A stretch of 64,000 nt of DNA from Sphingobacterium paucimobilis HER1398. Its GTDB lineage: Bacteria; Bacteroidota; Bacteroidia; Sphingobacteriales; Sphingobacteriaceae. This document shows, piece by piece, positions 54,790-63,937 of this stretch. The translations under genes were made by a program, and so were the position numbers. The DNA lies in assembly GCF_000416985.1 (NCBI RefSeq), contig NZ_ATDL01000014.1, forward strand, positions 352,945 through 416,944. Reading direction: 5' to 3'. Position 1 is the first letter of the stretch. Each line of letters starts with the position of its first letter. The notes under the pieces were generated by a model, which was given only the letters and a program-made list of their open reading frames with translations, searched no databases and had not been told where the DNA came from.

Positions 54790-54822
54790 GAATTCTCATC
54801 AACAAAAGAAAAAATAAACTAG

Positions 54823-56310
54823 ATGAAAAGGATAAAAATTATTGCAGTTTTATTAGCCGGATTCTTCGGAGTTTCCAGTGTCAGTGCTCAAGAAGTATTG
54901 ACGTTACAGCAAGCAATAAAGTATGCTTTGGAGAATAAAGCTGATGCTAAAAAATCAGCTTTGGATCTTGAAAATGCACAGTATAAAATAGATGAGGTGA
55001 GAGCAGGAGCTCTTCCTCAGGTAAATTTTAATGGCGGTGTAACGTATAACGTTAAAGTGCAAAAATCGGCTATAGACTTGTCTGCTATGGGTGGTTTTGG
55101 AGGAGGAGGAGCTGGCGCTTCCGATTTGGATGGAAATCTCACGGGCCAATTGACTGATGCTAATGGAAATAATATAGGTTCTATATCAGGAGGTGTTAAG
55201 GGTGAAGTAACACCTAAAACAACAGCTCCACCGGTGCCTGCTGGGCTTACACTTGTTGGGTTCGGGACGCCATGGTCATCGCAAAATTCGGTATCCCTTA
55301 ACCAGCAGATTTTTAATCAAGCTCTTTTTACGGGTTTGAAAGCTGCAAAATCTACTCGAGAGTTTTATCAAATAAATAAAGAATTGACTGACGAGCAGCT
55401 AATCGAGAAAGTATCCAATTCTTATTATGAGGTTTATCAGACTCAGTTGCAGCTGCAAACAGTACAGAACAACCTAGATAACACAACAAAGACACGGGAT
55501 GTTATAAAAGGATTAGTCGATGCTGGACTGGCAAAAAAGATAGACTTAGACAGGACTGAGGTTGCAATCAATAATCTTAAAGCGCAGAAAAGTCAAATCA
55601 TGAATGCGTTAGAGCTTAGGGAGAATGCTTTAAAATTTGCGATAGGTATGGATATTAAGCAAGCAGTTGCCTTGCCTGAGGAAACCTTTGAGATTGATGC
55701 ATCTATTGCTTTGGAGGATCAGCCGATAATGGATGACAGGACAGAGTTGCGATTGTTGAGCAAACAGAGTGAGTTATTGGAGTTAAATAAGAAGTCTATT
55801 GTCTCTCAATATTACCCTACTTTATCTTTAAGTGCTAACTACGGTGTCTTAGGTTTTTCAAATAGTTTTTTTCTGTTTAAACCTAAAGAGTCTGTTTGGG
55901 CCGATTTCTCTACTATAGGGTTGAATCTTAGCATACCAATATTTACGGGCGGAGCAACTAAATCAAAAGTCAATCAGGCCAATATCGAGATTAGAAGGGC
56001 TAAAGTTGACTACGAAGAGACAAAGTTAGGTTTGGATCTAGCTAAAGAAAATGCGAAAGCACAAGTTAAAAATTCACTGTTAACAATCAACTCCAATCGT
56101 TCCAACGTAACATTGGCGAAGGAGGTGCTTTCCGATACGGAAAACAATTATAAAAATGGATTGGCTACCTTAACAGAGTTGCTGGACGCGGAGAATGCTT
56201 ATGCCGATGCGCAAAACAATCTGAATACTTCTCTACTTAACTTTAAAGTGGCAGAGATTCAGTTGATAAAATCTAAAGGTCAGTTAAAAACATTAGTAAA
56301 CGAAAAATAA
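54823..56310 (+). CDS. TolC-family outer membrane efflux protein
   Basis: 495 aa with a signal peptide (1-22, ends VSAQE). Two OEP repeats with long helices: ALENKADAKKSALDLENAQYKIDEV, VSNSYYEVYQTQLQLQTVQNN, and near the C-terminus NGLATLTELLDAENAYADAQNNLNTS. A glycine-rich stretch at about 88-98 (GGFGGGGAGAS) and the following variable region form an insertion in the beta part. It should be the outer membrane channel of the pump encoded by the next two genes (14- and 24-bp gaps). Confidence 0.93.
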   Translation: MKRIKIIAVLLAGFFGVSSVSAQEVLTLQQAIKYALENKADAKKSALDLENAQYKIDEVRAGALPQVNFNGGVTYNVKVQKSAIDLSAMGGFGGGGAGASDLDGNLTGQLTDANGNNIGSISGGVKGEVTPKTTAPPVPAGLTLVGFGTPWSSQNSVSLNQQIFNQALFTGLKAAKSTREFYQINKELTDEQLIEKVSNSYYEVYQTQLQLQTVQNNLDNTTKTRDVIKGLVDAGLAKKIDLDRTEVAINNLKAQKSQIMNALELRENALKFAIGMDIKQAVALPEETFEIDASIALEDQPIMDDRTELRLLSKQSELLELNKKSIVSQYYPTLSLSANYGVLGFSNSFFLFKPKESVWADFSTIGLNLSIPIFTGGATKSKVNQANIEIRRAKVDYEETKLGLDLAKENAKAQVKNSLLTINSNRSNVTLAKEVLSDTENNYKNGLATLTELLDAENAYADAQNNLNTSLLNFKVAEIQLIKSKGQLKTLVNEK

Positions 56311-56324
56311 TCTTAATATATATT

Positions 56325-57380
56325 ATGAAACGCGTAATAATAACAATTGTAAGTATTGCAGCCGTACTAGCAGGTATTGTTTATTTATTGAACAAGAATA
56401 AAAAACAGAATGAAGAGATTACCGCAGCTGCTGCAGTAACCAATGAGAAAGTAGCAGTGCGAGTAGATACTGCACGTACGCAACTTGTAGATCTAACTTA
56501 TATAGCCAACGGCAATTTTATACCAAAACAAGAAGTTACTGTTTCAGCAGAGACACCAGGTCGTGTCGTTAAAGTTTTAGTGAGTGAAGGTTCAAGAGTG
56601 AGTGCGGGTCAGACCCTAGCCGTCGTTGAAGCTGATAAGCTGAATGTCAATGTAGCCAATGCACAGGCTAACTACGATAATGCATTACAGAATGTACAGC
56701 GCTTTGAAAGTGCTTTCAGCACAGGAGGCGTTACACAACAGCAGCTGGATCAAGCAAAGCTTCAATTCGAAAATGCGAAGAATAACCTCCGTAGTGCGAA
56801 GCTAACTGCAGGTGATGTAACGATTAAAACAGCGGTATCTGGAATTATAAACTCTAAGAAAATCGAACCAGGTACGTATGTAAATCCAGGTACCCCAGCA
56901 TTTGATATTGTGAATGTCAGTACATTAAAGCTACGAGTGAATGTGGATGAGAAGAATGTAGCTACCCTGACAGTAGGACAGCACGTAAATTTGGGAGTCA
57001 GTGTTTATCCAGATAAAGCGTACAGCGGTAAGATTACATTTATCGCACCTAAATCAGATGGAAGTTTAAATTTTCCGGTAGAGATAGAGGTGGCCAATCC
57101 CAATAATGAGTTGCGTGCAGGTATGTATGGTACCGCTAGGTTTGGTGACGATGTGACAGCCAATGTGCTTGTGATACCTCGTACTGCATTCTTGGGCTCT
57201 GTAAGCGACAACAAGATTTTTGTGGTGAAGAATGGAAAAGCAGTTGCTGCAACGGTTAAGTCAGGAAGAAGCTTTGGTGATTATATCGAAGTACTAGAAG
57301 GTGTGAGTGTAGGTGATCAGGTCATTATTTCCGGTCAGATCAATGTGTTCGATCAAGCACCTATTTCTATTATCAAATAA
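56325..57380 (+). CDS. RND efflux periplasmic adaptor (membrane fusion) protein
   Basis: 351 aa. One N-terminal membrane helix (4-23). Barrel-sandwich/lipoyl halves TVSAETPGRVVKVLVSEGSRV and TIKTAVSGIINSKKIEPGTYV flank an alpha hairpin (about 105-160), then a beta-barrel (about 190-265) and membrane-proximal domain. It bridges the inner-membrane RND pump and the TolC-like channel. Encoded between them in a four-gene operon led by a TetR regulator. Confidence 0.94.
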   Translation: MKRVIITIVSIAAVLAGIVYLLNKNKKQNEEITAAAAVTNEKVAVRVDTARTQLVDLTYIANGNFIPKQEVTVSAETPGRVVKVLVSEGSRVSAGQTLAVVEADKLNVNVANAQANYDNALQNVQRFESAFSTGGVTQQQLDQAKLQFENAKNNLRSAKLTAGDVTIKTAVSGIINSKKIEPGTYVNPGTPAFDIVNVSTLKLRVNVDEKNVATLTVGQHVNLGVSVYPDKAYSGKITFIAPKSDGSLNFPVEIEVANPNNELRAGMYGTARFGDDVTANVLVIPRTAFLGSVSDNKIFVVKNGKAVAATVKSGRSFGDYIEVLEGVSVGDQVIISGQINVFDQAPISIIK

Positions 57381-57404
57381 TAAGTTGAAAAGGCGGTAAA
57401 TAAT

Positions 57405-60400
57405 ATGAAGATTTCTGAAATTTCGATAAAGAGGCCAAGTTTAATCATTGTGATGTTTATCATTTTGATCCTTGGCGGTATATTTTCTTATACCCGACTT
57501 GGGTATGAGCTGATTCCTAAGTTTGACATCAAAGTTATTTTGATTCAGACGGTATATCCGGGAGCCTCACCTACAGAGGTAGAGAATACCGTTACCAAGA
57601 AAATTGAAGACGCTATTTCTTCCCTCGAGATGGTGAAGAAAATTGAGGCTACATCGATGGAAAGTGTTTCCGTGGTTGCGGTAACATTAAATGATGAAGC
57701 CGATGTGAATTTTTTGCTTACAGATGCGCAACGTAAAATCAATTCCATATTGAATGATTTACCAGATGATGTAGATCCACCGATTCTGAATAAGTTCTCG
57801 TTGGATGATATGCCAATTATGAGTTTGGCAGTGACTTCATCGTTATCAGAAAAGGAACTTTATGATCTTTTGGATAAAAAGATACAGCCAGTATTCGCAC
57901 GAGTAAATGGCGTGGCAAAGGTGGATATGATTGGAGGCGAGGAGCGTGAGATACAGGTGAAAGTTGATCCTGAAAAATTAGAAGGTTATGGACTGAATAT
58001 TACACAGATTCAACAAGTCATCGCTGCTTCCAATATGGATTTTCCTACCGGAAGTGTGCAGTCTGCCGAAAAGCGGAATACTATTCGTCTTGCAGGAAAG
58101 GTCGGTTCTGTAGAGGAATTACGTATTTTACCTGTAACTACACCAGCAGGTGTTACTGTTTTTCTACGTGATATTGCAGATATTCAAGATGGTGTTGCCG
58201 AAATCGAAAAGGTAGCGCGATTGGATCGCAAGAATACGATTTTGATGCAGGTGTATAAACAGTCTGATGCCAATGCGGTAGCGGTTTCCAAGTTGGTGCA
58301 AAAAACTATCGCGACAAAAGATAAGGACGGTAATTTGATCAGCGGGATTGAAAAGGATTATCAGAAAGAGGGTATTCAGGTGCTTATCGCCAACGACTCT
58401 AGTGAATACACTTTGCATTCTGCTAATCACGTAATGAAGGATCTGGTGGTTGCGGTTATACTGGTAGGTTTCATCATGCTGTTTTTCTTGCACAGCTTAC
58501 GTAATGCAGCCATTACGATGGTGGCTATTCCGTTATCTTTGGTAGCGACTTTTATTGGTTTCTACTTTATGGGGTATACATTAAACCTGATGTCCTTATT
58601 AGGTTTATCGCTTGTAGTTGGTATCTTGGTCGATGACGCTATCGTAGTTATCGAGAATGTTCACCGTCATATGGAGATGGGCAAGAATAAGGTGCGTGCT
58701 GCTTATGATGGGGCTGCTGAGATTGGATTTACAGTTACAGCTATTACTTTGGTAATTGTAGTCGTATTCTTACCGATAGCCATGTCGACAGGGTTGGTTG
58801 CCAATATTCTTGCACAATTCTGTGTTACTGTGATTATCGCTACAGGATTGTCTTTGTTGGTGTCCTTTACCGTAGTGCCTTGGTTATATTCTCGTTTTGG
58901 ACGCTTAGAGCATATCAACTCCAGTTCATTCTTTGGAAAAATAATTTTAGGATTTGAACGGGGCCTCTCAAAGTTCACCCATTGGATATCAGATATCTTG
59001 AAATGGTCGTTGCGCACTAGGGCCAATAAGGTAATCACCCTATTAATAGCCGTAGTTTTATTCTTTGCTTCGCTTTCTTTGCCGATTTTGGGCTATATCG
59101 GAGGCGACTTTTTCCCAGCGAATGACAAAGGTGAGTTTATGATGCAATTCGAGTTGGAAAAAGATGCGTCCTTAGAAACGACAAACCTGTTGACCCAGCG
59201 TGCGGAGAATTTAATTGCTTCCAAACCGGAGGTAAAACGAATGATTACTACAGTCGGACAATCTAGTGATGGTGGTATGGGAGGTGTATCTGGTTCTAGG
59301 TACAAATCCGAGATCCATGTTATTTTGAAAGATGAATATGTAGGTGTGTTGAATTCTAAGGTTTACTCTGCGGAGCTGAAACGCGAATTGGAAAATGAAT
59401 TAATCGGTGCGATCGTTAGGACAGTGAATATGGGATTGATGGGAGCAGAGCAGGCACCAGTACACCTGACCGTTATCGGTACCTCTATGGAAGACGCATT
59501 GGAGTTCGCCAATCAAGCTGCGGAAATCTTGAAGAAAGTGCCAGGGTCATCGCAGGTAAGATTGTCGTCCGAGGCAGGTAATCCAGAGATCAATGTAAAA
59601 GTAGATCGTGATAAAATGGCCTCGCTAGGTCTCAATGTGGCTACAGTCGGAGGGACGATGCAGGTTGCTTTCTCTGGAAATACAGATAATAAATTCCGTG
59701 CTGGGGATAATGAGTATGATATCAATATACAGTTTGATGATAAGGGCAGGGCAGGTATAGAAGATGTTCGTAAGTTGAAATTTATCAATAATCAAGGGGC
59801 TTCGATTACCTTAGAACAGTTTGCGGATATTTCTTACGGGTCTGGACCGACCTTGTTGGAGCGACGTGACAAAACACCTTCTGTAGCGGTGAAGGCTCAG
59901 GTAATCGGCCGTCCGGCAGGTACAGTGGCGGATGAGTGGAAAACCGAGTTTGAAAAACTGCCAAAGAAGGCGGGGGTAGCGACTATGTGGGGTGGAAATA
60001 TGGAGAATCAAGAAGAAGGCTTTGGAACATTAGGTATTGCTCTTTTGGCATCGATTGTATTGGTGTATTTGGTGATGGTCGCCCTGTATGACAATTTTGC
60101 TACACCATTTGTCGTTTTGTTTTCTATTCCTCTATCATTTATTGGTGCACTGTTGCTATTGGCATTAACGAACCAAACGTTAAATATTTTTACTATTTTA
60201 GGTATTATCATGTTGATTGGTCTAGTTGCTAAAAATGCTATTCTATTAGTTGATTTTGCCAATCATAAGAAGGCCTCTGGAGCCACCACGCATGATGCAT
60301 TAGTGGCAGCCAATCATGCTCGTCTTCGTCCGATTTTAATGACAACCATAGCCATGGTATTTGGTATGATTCCGATTGCTATGGCGACAGGAGGTATTGC

Positions 60401-60611
60401 TGACACGAATAGAGGGCTTGCTATTGTTATTATTGGGGGGCTTTTGTCTTCTATGTTCCTGACATTGGTTGTTGTTCCTGTTGTATATTCTCTTTTTGAC
60501 AGTTTGCAGAGACGTTTCAGCAAAGGTGAAAAGGCAGATTATAAAGAACTTATTACAGCAGACTATGTTCCTAATGCGGATTATGTAGACGAAATGGATA
60601 CAAAACACTAA
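57405..60611 (+). CDS. RND (AcrB/MexB-type, HAE1-like) efflux permease
   Basis: 1068 aa, twelve membrane helices and two large periplasmic loops, as expected. N-terminal ISIKRPSLIIVMFIILILGG, porter segment YPGASPTEVENTVTKKIEDA, TM4 region VGILVDDAIVVIENVHRHME with the proton-relay Asp pair, and the second half ending LIGLVAKNAILLVDFANHKK. It exports hydrophobic compounds driven by proton entry; substrates are unknown. Last gene of the TetR-TolC-MFP-RND operon, followed by a good terminator at 60632. Confidence 0.95.
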   Translation: MKISEISIKRPSLIIVMFIILILGGIFSYTRLGYELIPKFDIKVILIQTVYPGASPTEVENTVTKKIEDAISSLEMVKKIEATSMESVSVVAVTLNDEADVNFLLTDAQRKINSILNDLPDDVDPPILNKFSLDDMPIMSLAVTSSLSEKELYDLLDKKIQPVFARVNGVAKVDMIGGEEREIQVKVDPEKLEGYGLNITQIQQVIAASNMDFPTGSVQSAEKRNTIRLAGKVGSVEELRILPVTTPAGVTVFLRDIADIQDGVAEIEKVARLDRKNTILMQVYKQSDANAVAVSKLVQKTIATKDKDGNLISGIEKDYQKEGIQVLIANDSSEYTLHSANHVMKDLVVAVILVGFIMLFFLHSLRNAAITMVAIPLSLVATFIGFYFMGYTLNLMSLLGLSLVVGILVDDAIVVIENVHRHMEMGKNKVRAAYDGAAEIGFTVTAITLVIVVVFLPIAMSTGLVANILAQFCVTVIIATGLSLLVSFTVVPWLYSRFGRLEHINSSSFFGKIILGFERGLSKFTHWISDILKWSLRTRANKVITLLIAVVLFFASLSLPILGYIGGDFFPANDKGEFMMQFELEKDASLETTNLLTQRAENLIASKPEVKRMITTVGQSSDGGMGGVSGSRYKSEIHVILKDEYVGVLNSKVYSAELKRELENELIGAIVRTVNMGLMGAEQAPVHLTVIGTSMEDALEFANQAAEILKKVPGSSQVRLSSEAGNPEINVKVDRDKMASLGLNVATVGGTMQVAFSGNTDNKFRAGDNEYDINIQFDDKGRAGIEDVRKLKFINNQGASITLEQFADISYGSGPTLLERRDKTPSVAVKAQVIGRPAGTVADEWKTEFEKLPKKAGVATMWGGNMENQEEGFGTLGIALLASIVLVYLVMVALYDNFATPFVVLFSIPLSFIGALLLLALTNQTLNIFTILGIIMLIGLVAKNAILLVDFANHKKASGATTHDALVAANHARLRPILMTTIAMVFGMIPIAMATGGIADTNRGLAIVIIGGLLSSMFLTLVVVPVVYSLFDSLQRRFSKGEKADYKELITADYVPNADYVDEMDTKH

Positions 60612-60631
60612 ATGATTTTGACTTGCTAGAT

Positions 60632-60664
60632 AAGCGGAAGAACCTTTAGTTCTTCCGCTTTTTT
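60632..60664 (+). terminator. Terminator of the RND operon
   Basis: AAGCGGAAGAAC / GTTCTTCCGCTT 12-bp perfect stem with loop CTTTA, followed by T4. Confidence 0.9.
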
Positions 60665-60717
60665 ATCTATGAATAAAAAATAAACGTATATCTTTTCAGA
60701 ATAACCTGAGAAAATGT

Positions 60718-60747
60718 TTGGATAAAGTTTTTAATTTTCTATATTTG
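60718..60747 (+). promoter_or_regulatory. Promoter of tRNA-Arg
   Basis: TTG (60718-60720), exact 19-bp spacer, TATATTTG (60740-60747): a full consensus match, 46 bp before the tRNA. Confidence 0.75.
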
Positions 60748-60793
60748 CATCACCAAAACGGAAATAGGATATACCTAAGAAGTAATGGTCGCT

Positions 60794-60867
60794 GCGCTCC
60801 TAGCTCAACTGGATAGAGCATCTGACTACGAATCAGAAGGTTAGGGGTTCGACTCCCTTGGTGCGCA
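60794..60867 (+). tRNA. tRNA-Arg (anticodon ACG)
   Basis: 74 nt cloverleaf: acceptor GCGCTCC/GGTGCGC with a U-U mismatch at pair 5-68, D arm GCTC/GAGC, anticodon stem TCTGA/TCAGA with loop CTACGAA (anticodon ACG, presumably ICG after A34 deamination), variable AGGTT, T arm AGGGG/CCCTT with TTCGACT. Discriminator A, CCA not encoded. Followed by a hairpin terminator at 60881. Confidence 0.93.
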
Positions 60868-60880
60868 CATTAGTTAACTG

Positions 60881-60920
60881 AAAAGCCTAATTCTCTTAAC
60901 CGGATTAGGCTTTTATTTTT
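60881..60920 (+). terminator. Terminator after tRNA-Arg
   Basis: AAAAGCCTAAT / ATTAGGCTTTT stem with a 12-nt loop, followed by ATTTTTG. It may separate tRNA-Arg from adk, whose ATG is 24 bp further. Confidence 0.75.
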
Positions 60921-60943
60921 GTCATCAAAAATTACTCAACACT

Positions 60944-61519
60944 ATGCTAAACCTTGTATTATTCGGTCCTCCAGGAGCAGGAAAGGGTACACAGTCAGAG
61001 AAACTTATCAGTAAATACAATCTTGTGCATATTTCTACTGGAGATATTTTTCGTGCACATATCAAAGGTCAAACCGATCTAGGGAAACAAGTTAGTCAGA
61101 TTATTGCTGACGGCAATTTAGTGCCTGATTCGATTACAATTGCTATGTTAGAAGAAGAAATCAACAAAAATCCACAAGCAAAGGGTTTTATTTTCGATGG
61201 TTTCCCCCGTACTGTGGCACAAGCGGAAGCATTGGATAAGTTTTTGAAAGATAATAATAGTTCTATAACTGGAGTTATCGCTCTTGATGTTAATGAACAG
61301 GAGTTGACACAACGTATTGCAAAACGTCAGGAAATTTCTGGACGTGCTGACGATGCTGCAGACAAGTTAAAGAAACGCATAGAAGAATACTTCGGAAAAA
61401 CTATACATGTGCTGCCTTATTACGAAGCCCAAGGTAAGCTGTCAAAAGTAAACGGCATTGGCGAGATTGAAACTATTTTTACGGAGTTGTCTCAGGTAAT
61501 TGATAGCTACAGCGCTTAA
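60944..61519 (+). CDS. adk: Adenylate kinase
   Basis: 191 aa, the short form without zinc LID. P-loop FGPPGAGKGTQSEKL at residues 5-19, NMP site STGDIFRAHIKG, FDGFPRTVAQAEAL, and the LID arginines in RIAKRQEISGRADD. It equilibrates ATP + AMP with 2 ADP. Followed by obgE after 23 bp. Confidence 0.96.
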   Translation: MLNLVLFGPPGAGKGTQSEKLISKYNLVHISTGDIFRAHIKGQTDLGKQVSQIIADGNLVPDSITIAMLEEEINKNPQAKGFIFDGFPRTVAQAEALDKFLKDNNSSITGVIALDVNEQELTQRIAKRQEISGRADDAADKLKKRIEEYFGKTIHVLPYYEAQGKLSKVNGIGEIETIFTELSQVIDSYSA

Positions 61520-61542
61520 TTTTATTTACTGTTAATTGAAAT

Positions 61543-62541
61543 ATGGCTCAAGGTTCTAATTTTGTTGATTATGTAAAGGTGTGTTGTCGGTCGGGGCATG
61601 GTGGGGCAGGTTCTTCGCATTTGCATCGCGACAAATTCACAGCCAAGGGTGGTCCAGACGGTGGTGATGGTGGACGAGGCGGACATATTATATTAAAGGG
61701 TTCTACACAACATTGGACTTTATTACACCTGAAGTTTAGGAAGCATATCATCGCCGAATCGGGAGGTCCAGGTGGATCCGCATTGCGAACAGGTGCTAAT
61801 GGAAATGACGAGGTGTTGGAAGTTCCTCTAGGTACTGTTGCTAAAGATGCCGAAACAGGTGAGATTCTGTTCGAAATCACCGAGGAAGGAGAAACTAAAA
61901 TTCTGACAGCAGGCGGTAAAGGAGGTTTAGGTAACTGGCATTTTAAAAGCTCCACTCAACAGACACCACGATTCTCGCAACCGGGTTTACCTGGTATAGA
62001 GCAGTGGATCATTCTAGAACTTAAAGTTTTGGCAGATGTTGGATTAGTGGGCTTTCCAAACGCAGGGAAATCAACCCTGTTGTCGGTAGTCTCCGCTGCT
62101 AAGCCAGAGATTGCAAACTATCCTTTTACGACCTTAGTTCCTAATTTAGGAATAGTAAGTTATCGCGACAATAAATCGTTCGTCATGGCCGATATTCCAG
62201 GGATTATAGAGGGAGCTTCGGAGGGAAAAGGCCTAGGTATTCGTTTTTTGAGACATATAGAACGAAACTCGGTACTTTTGTTTATGGTTCCAGCTGATAC
62301 CGATCGTACGATAGCTGAAGAGTATAATATCCTATTAAACGAATTGACTTCTTATAATAAAGAGCTTTTAGTCAAACCCCGCTTATTGGCTATTACAAAG
62401 TCCGATATGTTGGACGATGAATTAGAGGCAGAGATGGCATTACAGGTGCCTAAAGACGTGCCTTATATCTTTATATCATCTGTCGCCAATAAGAATATTC
62501 TTCCATTAAAAGATATGCTTTGGAAGGCTATAAATTCTTAA
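61543..62541 (+). CDS. obgE: Obg-family GTPase
   Basis: 332 aa. N-terminal glycine-rich Obg domain (1-157): [36 protein letters not shown] in two blocks. G domain from about 158: G1 [12 protein letters not shown]2 [13 protein letters not shown]3 [11 protein letters not shown]4 ITKSDM, G5 ISSVANKN. No C-terminal OCT extension. It acts in ribosome assembly and the stringent response. Last protein gene in the window, followed after about 135 bp by tRNA-Lys. Confidence 0.96.
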   Translation: MAQGSNFVDYVKVCCRSGHGGAGSSHLHRDKFTAKGGPDGGDGGRGGHIILKGSTQHWTLLHLKFRKHIIAESGGPGGSALRTGANGNDEVLEVPLGTVAKDAETGEILFEITEEGETKILTAGGKGGLGNWHFKSSTQQTPRFSQPGLPGIEQWIILELKVLADVGLVGFPNAGKSTLLSVVSAAKPEIANYPFTTLVPNLGIVSYRDNKSFVMADIPGIIEGASEGKGLGIRFLRHIERNSVLLFMVPADTDRTIAEEYNILLNELTSYNKELLVKPRLLAITKSDMLDDELEAEMALQVPKDVPYIFISSVANKNILPLKDMLWKAINS

Positions 62542-62602
62542 TAAATTAATGGCTTAGTAATGAGCTTATTTAAAAAAGAAGTAATAAAAAGCAGAAAAAA
62601 AG

Positions 62603-62633
62603 TTGGTATAAATGCTCAAAATGCCTACTTTTG
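62603..62633 (+). promoter_or_regulatory. Promoter of first tRNA-Lys copy
   Basis: TTG (62603-62605), 20-bp spacer, TACTTTTG (62626-62633), 43 bp before the tRNA. Confidence 0.65.
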
Positions 62634-62676
62634 CATCACTTCAAATAACGAAGGATAATTCAAAATAAAGAATTAG

Positions 62677-62749
62677 GATTCCGTAGCTCAGCTGGTAGAG
62701 CAATACACTTTTAATGTATGGGTCCTGGGTTCGAATCCCAGCGGGATCA
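62677..62749 (+). tRNA. tRNA-Lys (anticodon TTT), copy 1
   Basis: 73 nt: acceptor GATTCCG/CGGGATC (one U-G pair), D arm GCTC/GAGC, anticodon stem ATACA/TGTAT with loop CTTTTAA (anticodon UUU), T arm CTGGG/CCCAG with TTCGAAT, discriminator A, no encoded CCA. The last 16 nt are the first part of the repeat unit that follows. Confidence 0.96.
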
Positions 62750-63124
62750 CAAAAAAGCTTCACTGCAAAGTGAGGCTTTTTTTGTGCCCTTTAGGGTCGA
62801 ATCCATAGGGGTTCGATTCATAGAAGGTTCACGGTATAGCTTGGGGCCTGCGGGGCTGAACCAATCCCAGCGGGATCACAAAAAAGCTTCACTGCAAAGT
62901 GAGGCTTTTTTTGTGCCCTTTAGGGTCGAATCCATAGGGGTTCGATTCATAGAAGGTTCACGGTATAGCTTGGGGACCCTGCGGGGCTGAACCAATCCCA
63001 GCGGGATCACAAGAAAAGCTTCACTGCAAAGTGAGGCTTTTTTTGTGCCCTTCAGGGGCGAATCCATAGGGGTTCGATTCATAGAAGGTTCATGGTATAG
63101 CTTGGGGTCTTGCGGGGCTGAACC
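62734..63124 (+). repeat. Tandem array of three ~130-bp tRNA-Lys 3'-end repeats
   Basis: Units start at 62734 (129 bp), 62863 (131 bp) and 62994 (131 bp). Each begins with the tRNA 3' end AATCCCAGCGGGATCAC, continues with a terminator hairpin, a segment with two T-arm-like strings (GGTCGAATCC, GGGGTTCGATTC) and a tail GGGGCTGAACC just before the next copy. Units 1 and 2 differ only in a short stretch near the end (GCCTGCGG against ACCCTGCGG); unit 3 has scattered substitutions. A degenerate fourth copy follows (see 63125). Confidence 0.9.
62757..62783 (+). terminator. Terminator hairpin in repeat unit 1
   Basis: GCTTCACT / AGTGAGGC stem (one U-G pair) with loop GCAA and T7, immediately after the tRNA. 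The same hairpin recurs at 62886-62912 and 63018-63044 in units 2 and 3. Confidence 0.85.
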
Positions 63125-63200
63125 AATCCTAGCGGGATCACAAGAAAAAGCTTCATTGAAAAGTCAGGCTTTTTTGTATCCCTTAGAGGTGATATCAAGG
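63125..63200 (+). repeat. Degenerate fourth repeat unit
   Basis: Begins AATCCTAGCGGGATCAC, keeps a hairpin AAAAGCTTCATTG...GTCAGGCTTTTTT with substitutions, then departs from the repeat at about 63180. The same decayed unit recurs at 63691-63766. Confidence 0.75.
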
Positions 63201-63300
63201 ACATATTTTACATATGTATTTTTTAATATGTTGTTTTTCAGGGGTTTATTTATTGGTTTGTGTTTTTTTATTAAAAAACTGCGTTATATCTAATTAGGGC

Positions 63301-63330
63301 TTGCATTTAAATATATTTTTCTTACCTTTG
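63301..63330 (+). promoter_or_regulatory. Promoter of second tRNA-Lys copy
   Basis: TTG (63301-63303), exact 19-bp spacer, TACCTTTG (63323-63330): full consensus, 41 bp before the tRNA. Confidence 0.8.
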
Positions 63331-63371
63331 CATCACTTCAAACAACGAAGGGTAATTCGTTAAAGAATTAG

Positions 63372-63444
63372 GATTCCGTAGCTCAGCTGGTAGAGCAATA
63401 CACTTTTAATGTATGGGTCCTGGGTTCGAATCCCAGCGGGATCA
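63372..63444 (+). tRNA. tRNA-Lys (anticodon TTT), copy 2
   Basis: Identical in sequence to copy 1. Its upstream region (promoter, ATCACTTCAAACAACGAAGG leader) is similar to but not the same as that of copy 1 and identical to that of copy 3. Confidence 0.96.
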
Positions 63445-63690
63445 CAAAAAAGCTTCACTGCAAAGTGAGGCTTTTTTTGTGCCCTTTAGGGTCGAATCCA
63501 TAGGGGTTCGATTCATAGAAGGTTCACGGTATAGCTTGGGGACCCTGCGGGGCTGAACCAATCCCAGCGGGATCACAAGAAAAGCTTCACTGCAAAGTGA
63601 GGCTTTTTTTGTGCCCTTCAGGGGCGAATCCATAGGGGTTCGATTCATAGAAGGTTCATGGTATAGCTTGGGGTCTTGCGGGGCTGAACC
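63429..63690 (+). repeat. Second tRNA-tail repeat array (two units)
   Basis: Units start at 63429 and 63560 (131 bp each) and equal units 2 and 3 of the first array; the degenerate unit follows at 63691. The first array therefore has one extra 129-bp unit. A terminator hairpin lies at 63452-63478 and another in the second unit. Confidence 0.88.
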
Positions 63691-63866
63691 AATCCTAGCG
63701 GGATCACAAGAAAAAGCTTCATTGAAAAGTCAGGCTTTTTTGTATCCCTTAGAGGTGATATCAAGGACATATTTTACATATGTATTTTTTAATATGTTGT
63801 TTTTCAGGGGTTTATTTATTGGTTTGTGTTTTTTTATTAAAAAACTGCGTTATATCTAATTAGGGC

Positions 63867-63896
63867 TTGCATTTAAATATATTTTTCTTACCTTTG
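63867..63896 (+). promoter_or_regulatory. Promoter of third tRNA-Lys copy
   Basis: TTG (63867-63869), 19-bp spacer, TACCTTTG (63889-63896), an exact copy of the promoter of copy 2. Confidence 0.8.
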
Positions 63897-63937
63897 CATC
63901 ACTTCAAACAACGAAGGGTAATTCGTTAAAGAATTAG

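Noticed and set aside
61569..61955. 128-aa Pro/Cys-rich frame on the minus strand
   Set aside because: Antisense to the glycine-rich Obg domain; such complements of Gly codons routinely give Pro-rich open frames.
62718..62990. 90-aa frame running through tRNA-Lys and repeat units
   Set aside because: It is a by-product of the repeat (open in several frames, also 68-aa and 82-aa frames at 62876-63082, 63045-63293 and copies), starts inside the tRNA, crosses terminator hairpins and has no ribosome site.
62734..63766. CRISPR-like array
   Set aside because: Units are 129-131 bp and contiguous with no unique spacers; they consist of tRNA 3' ends and terminators and there are no cas genes.
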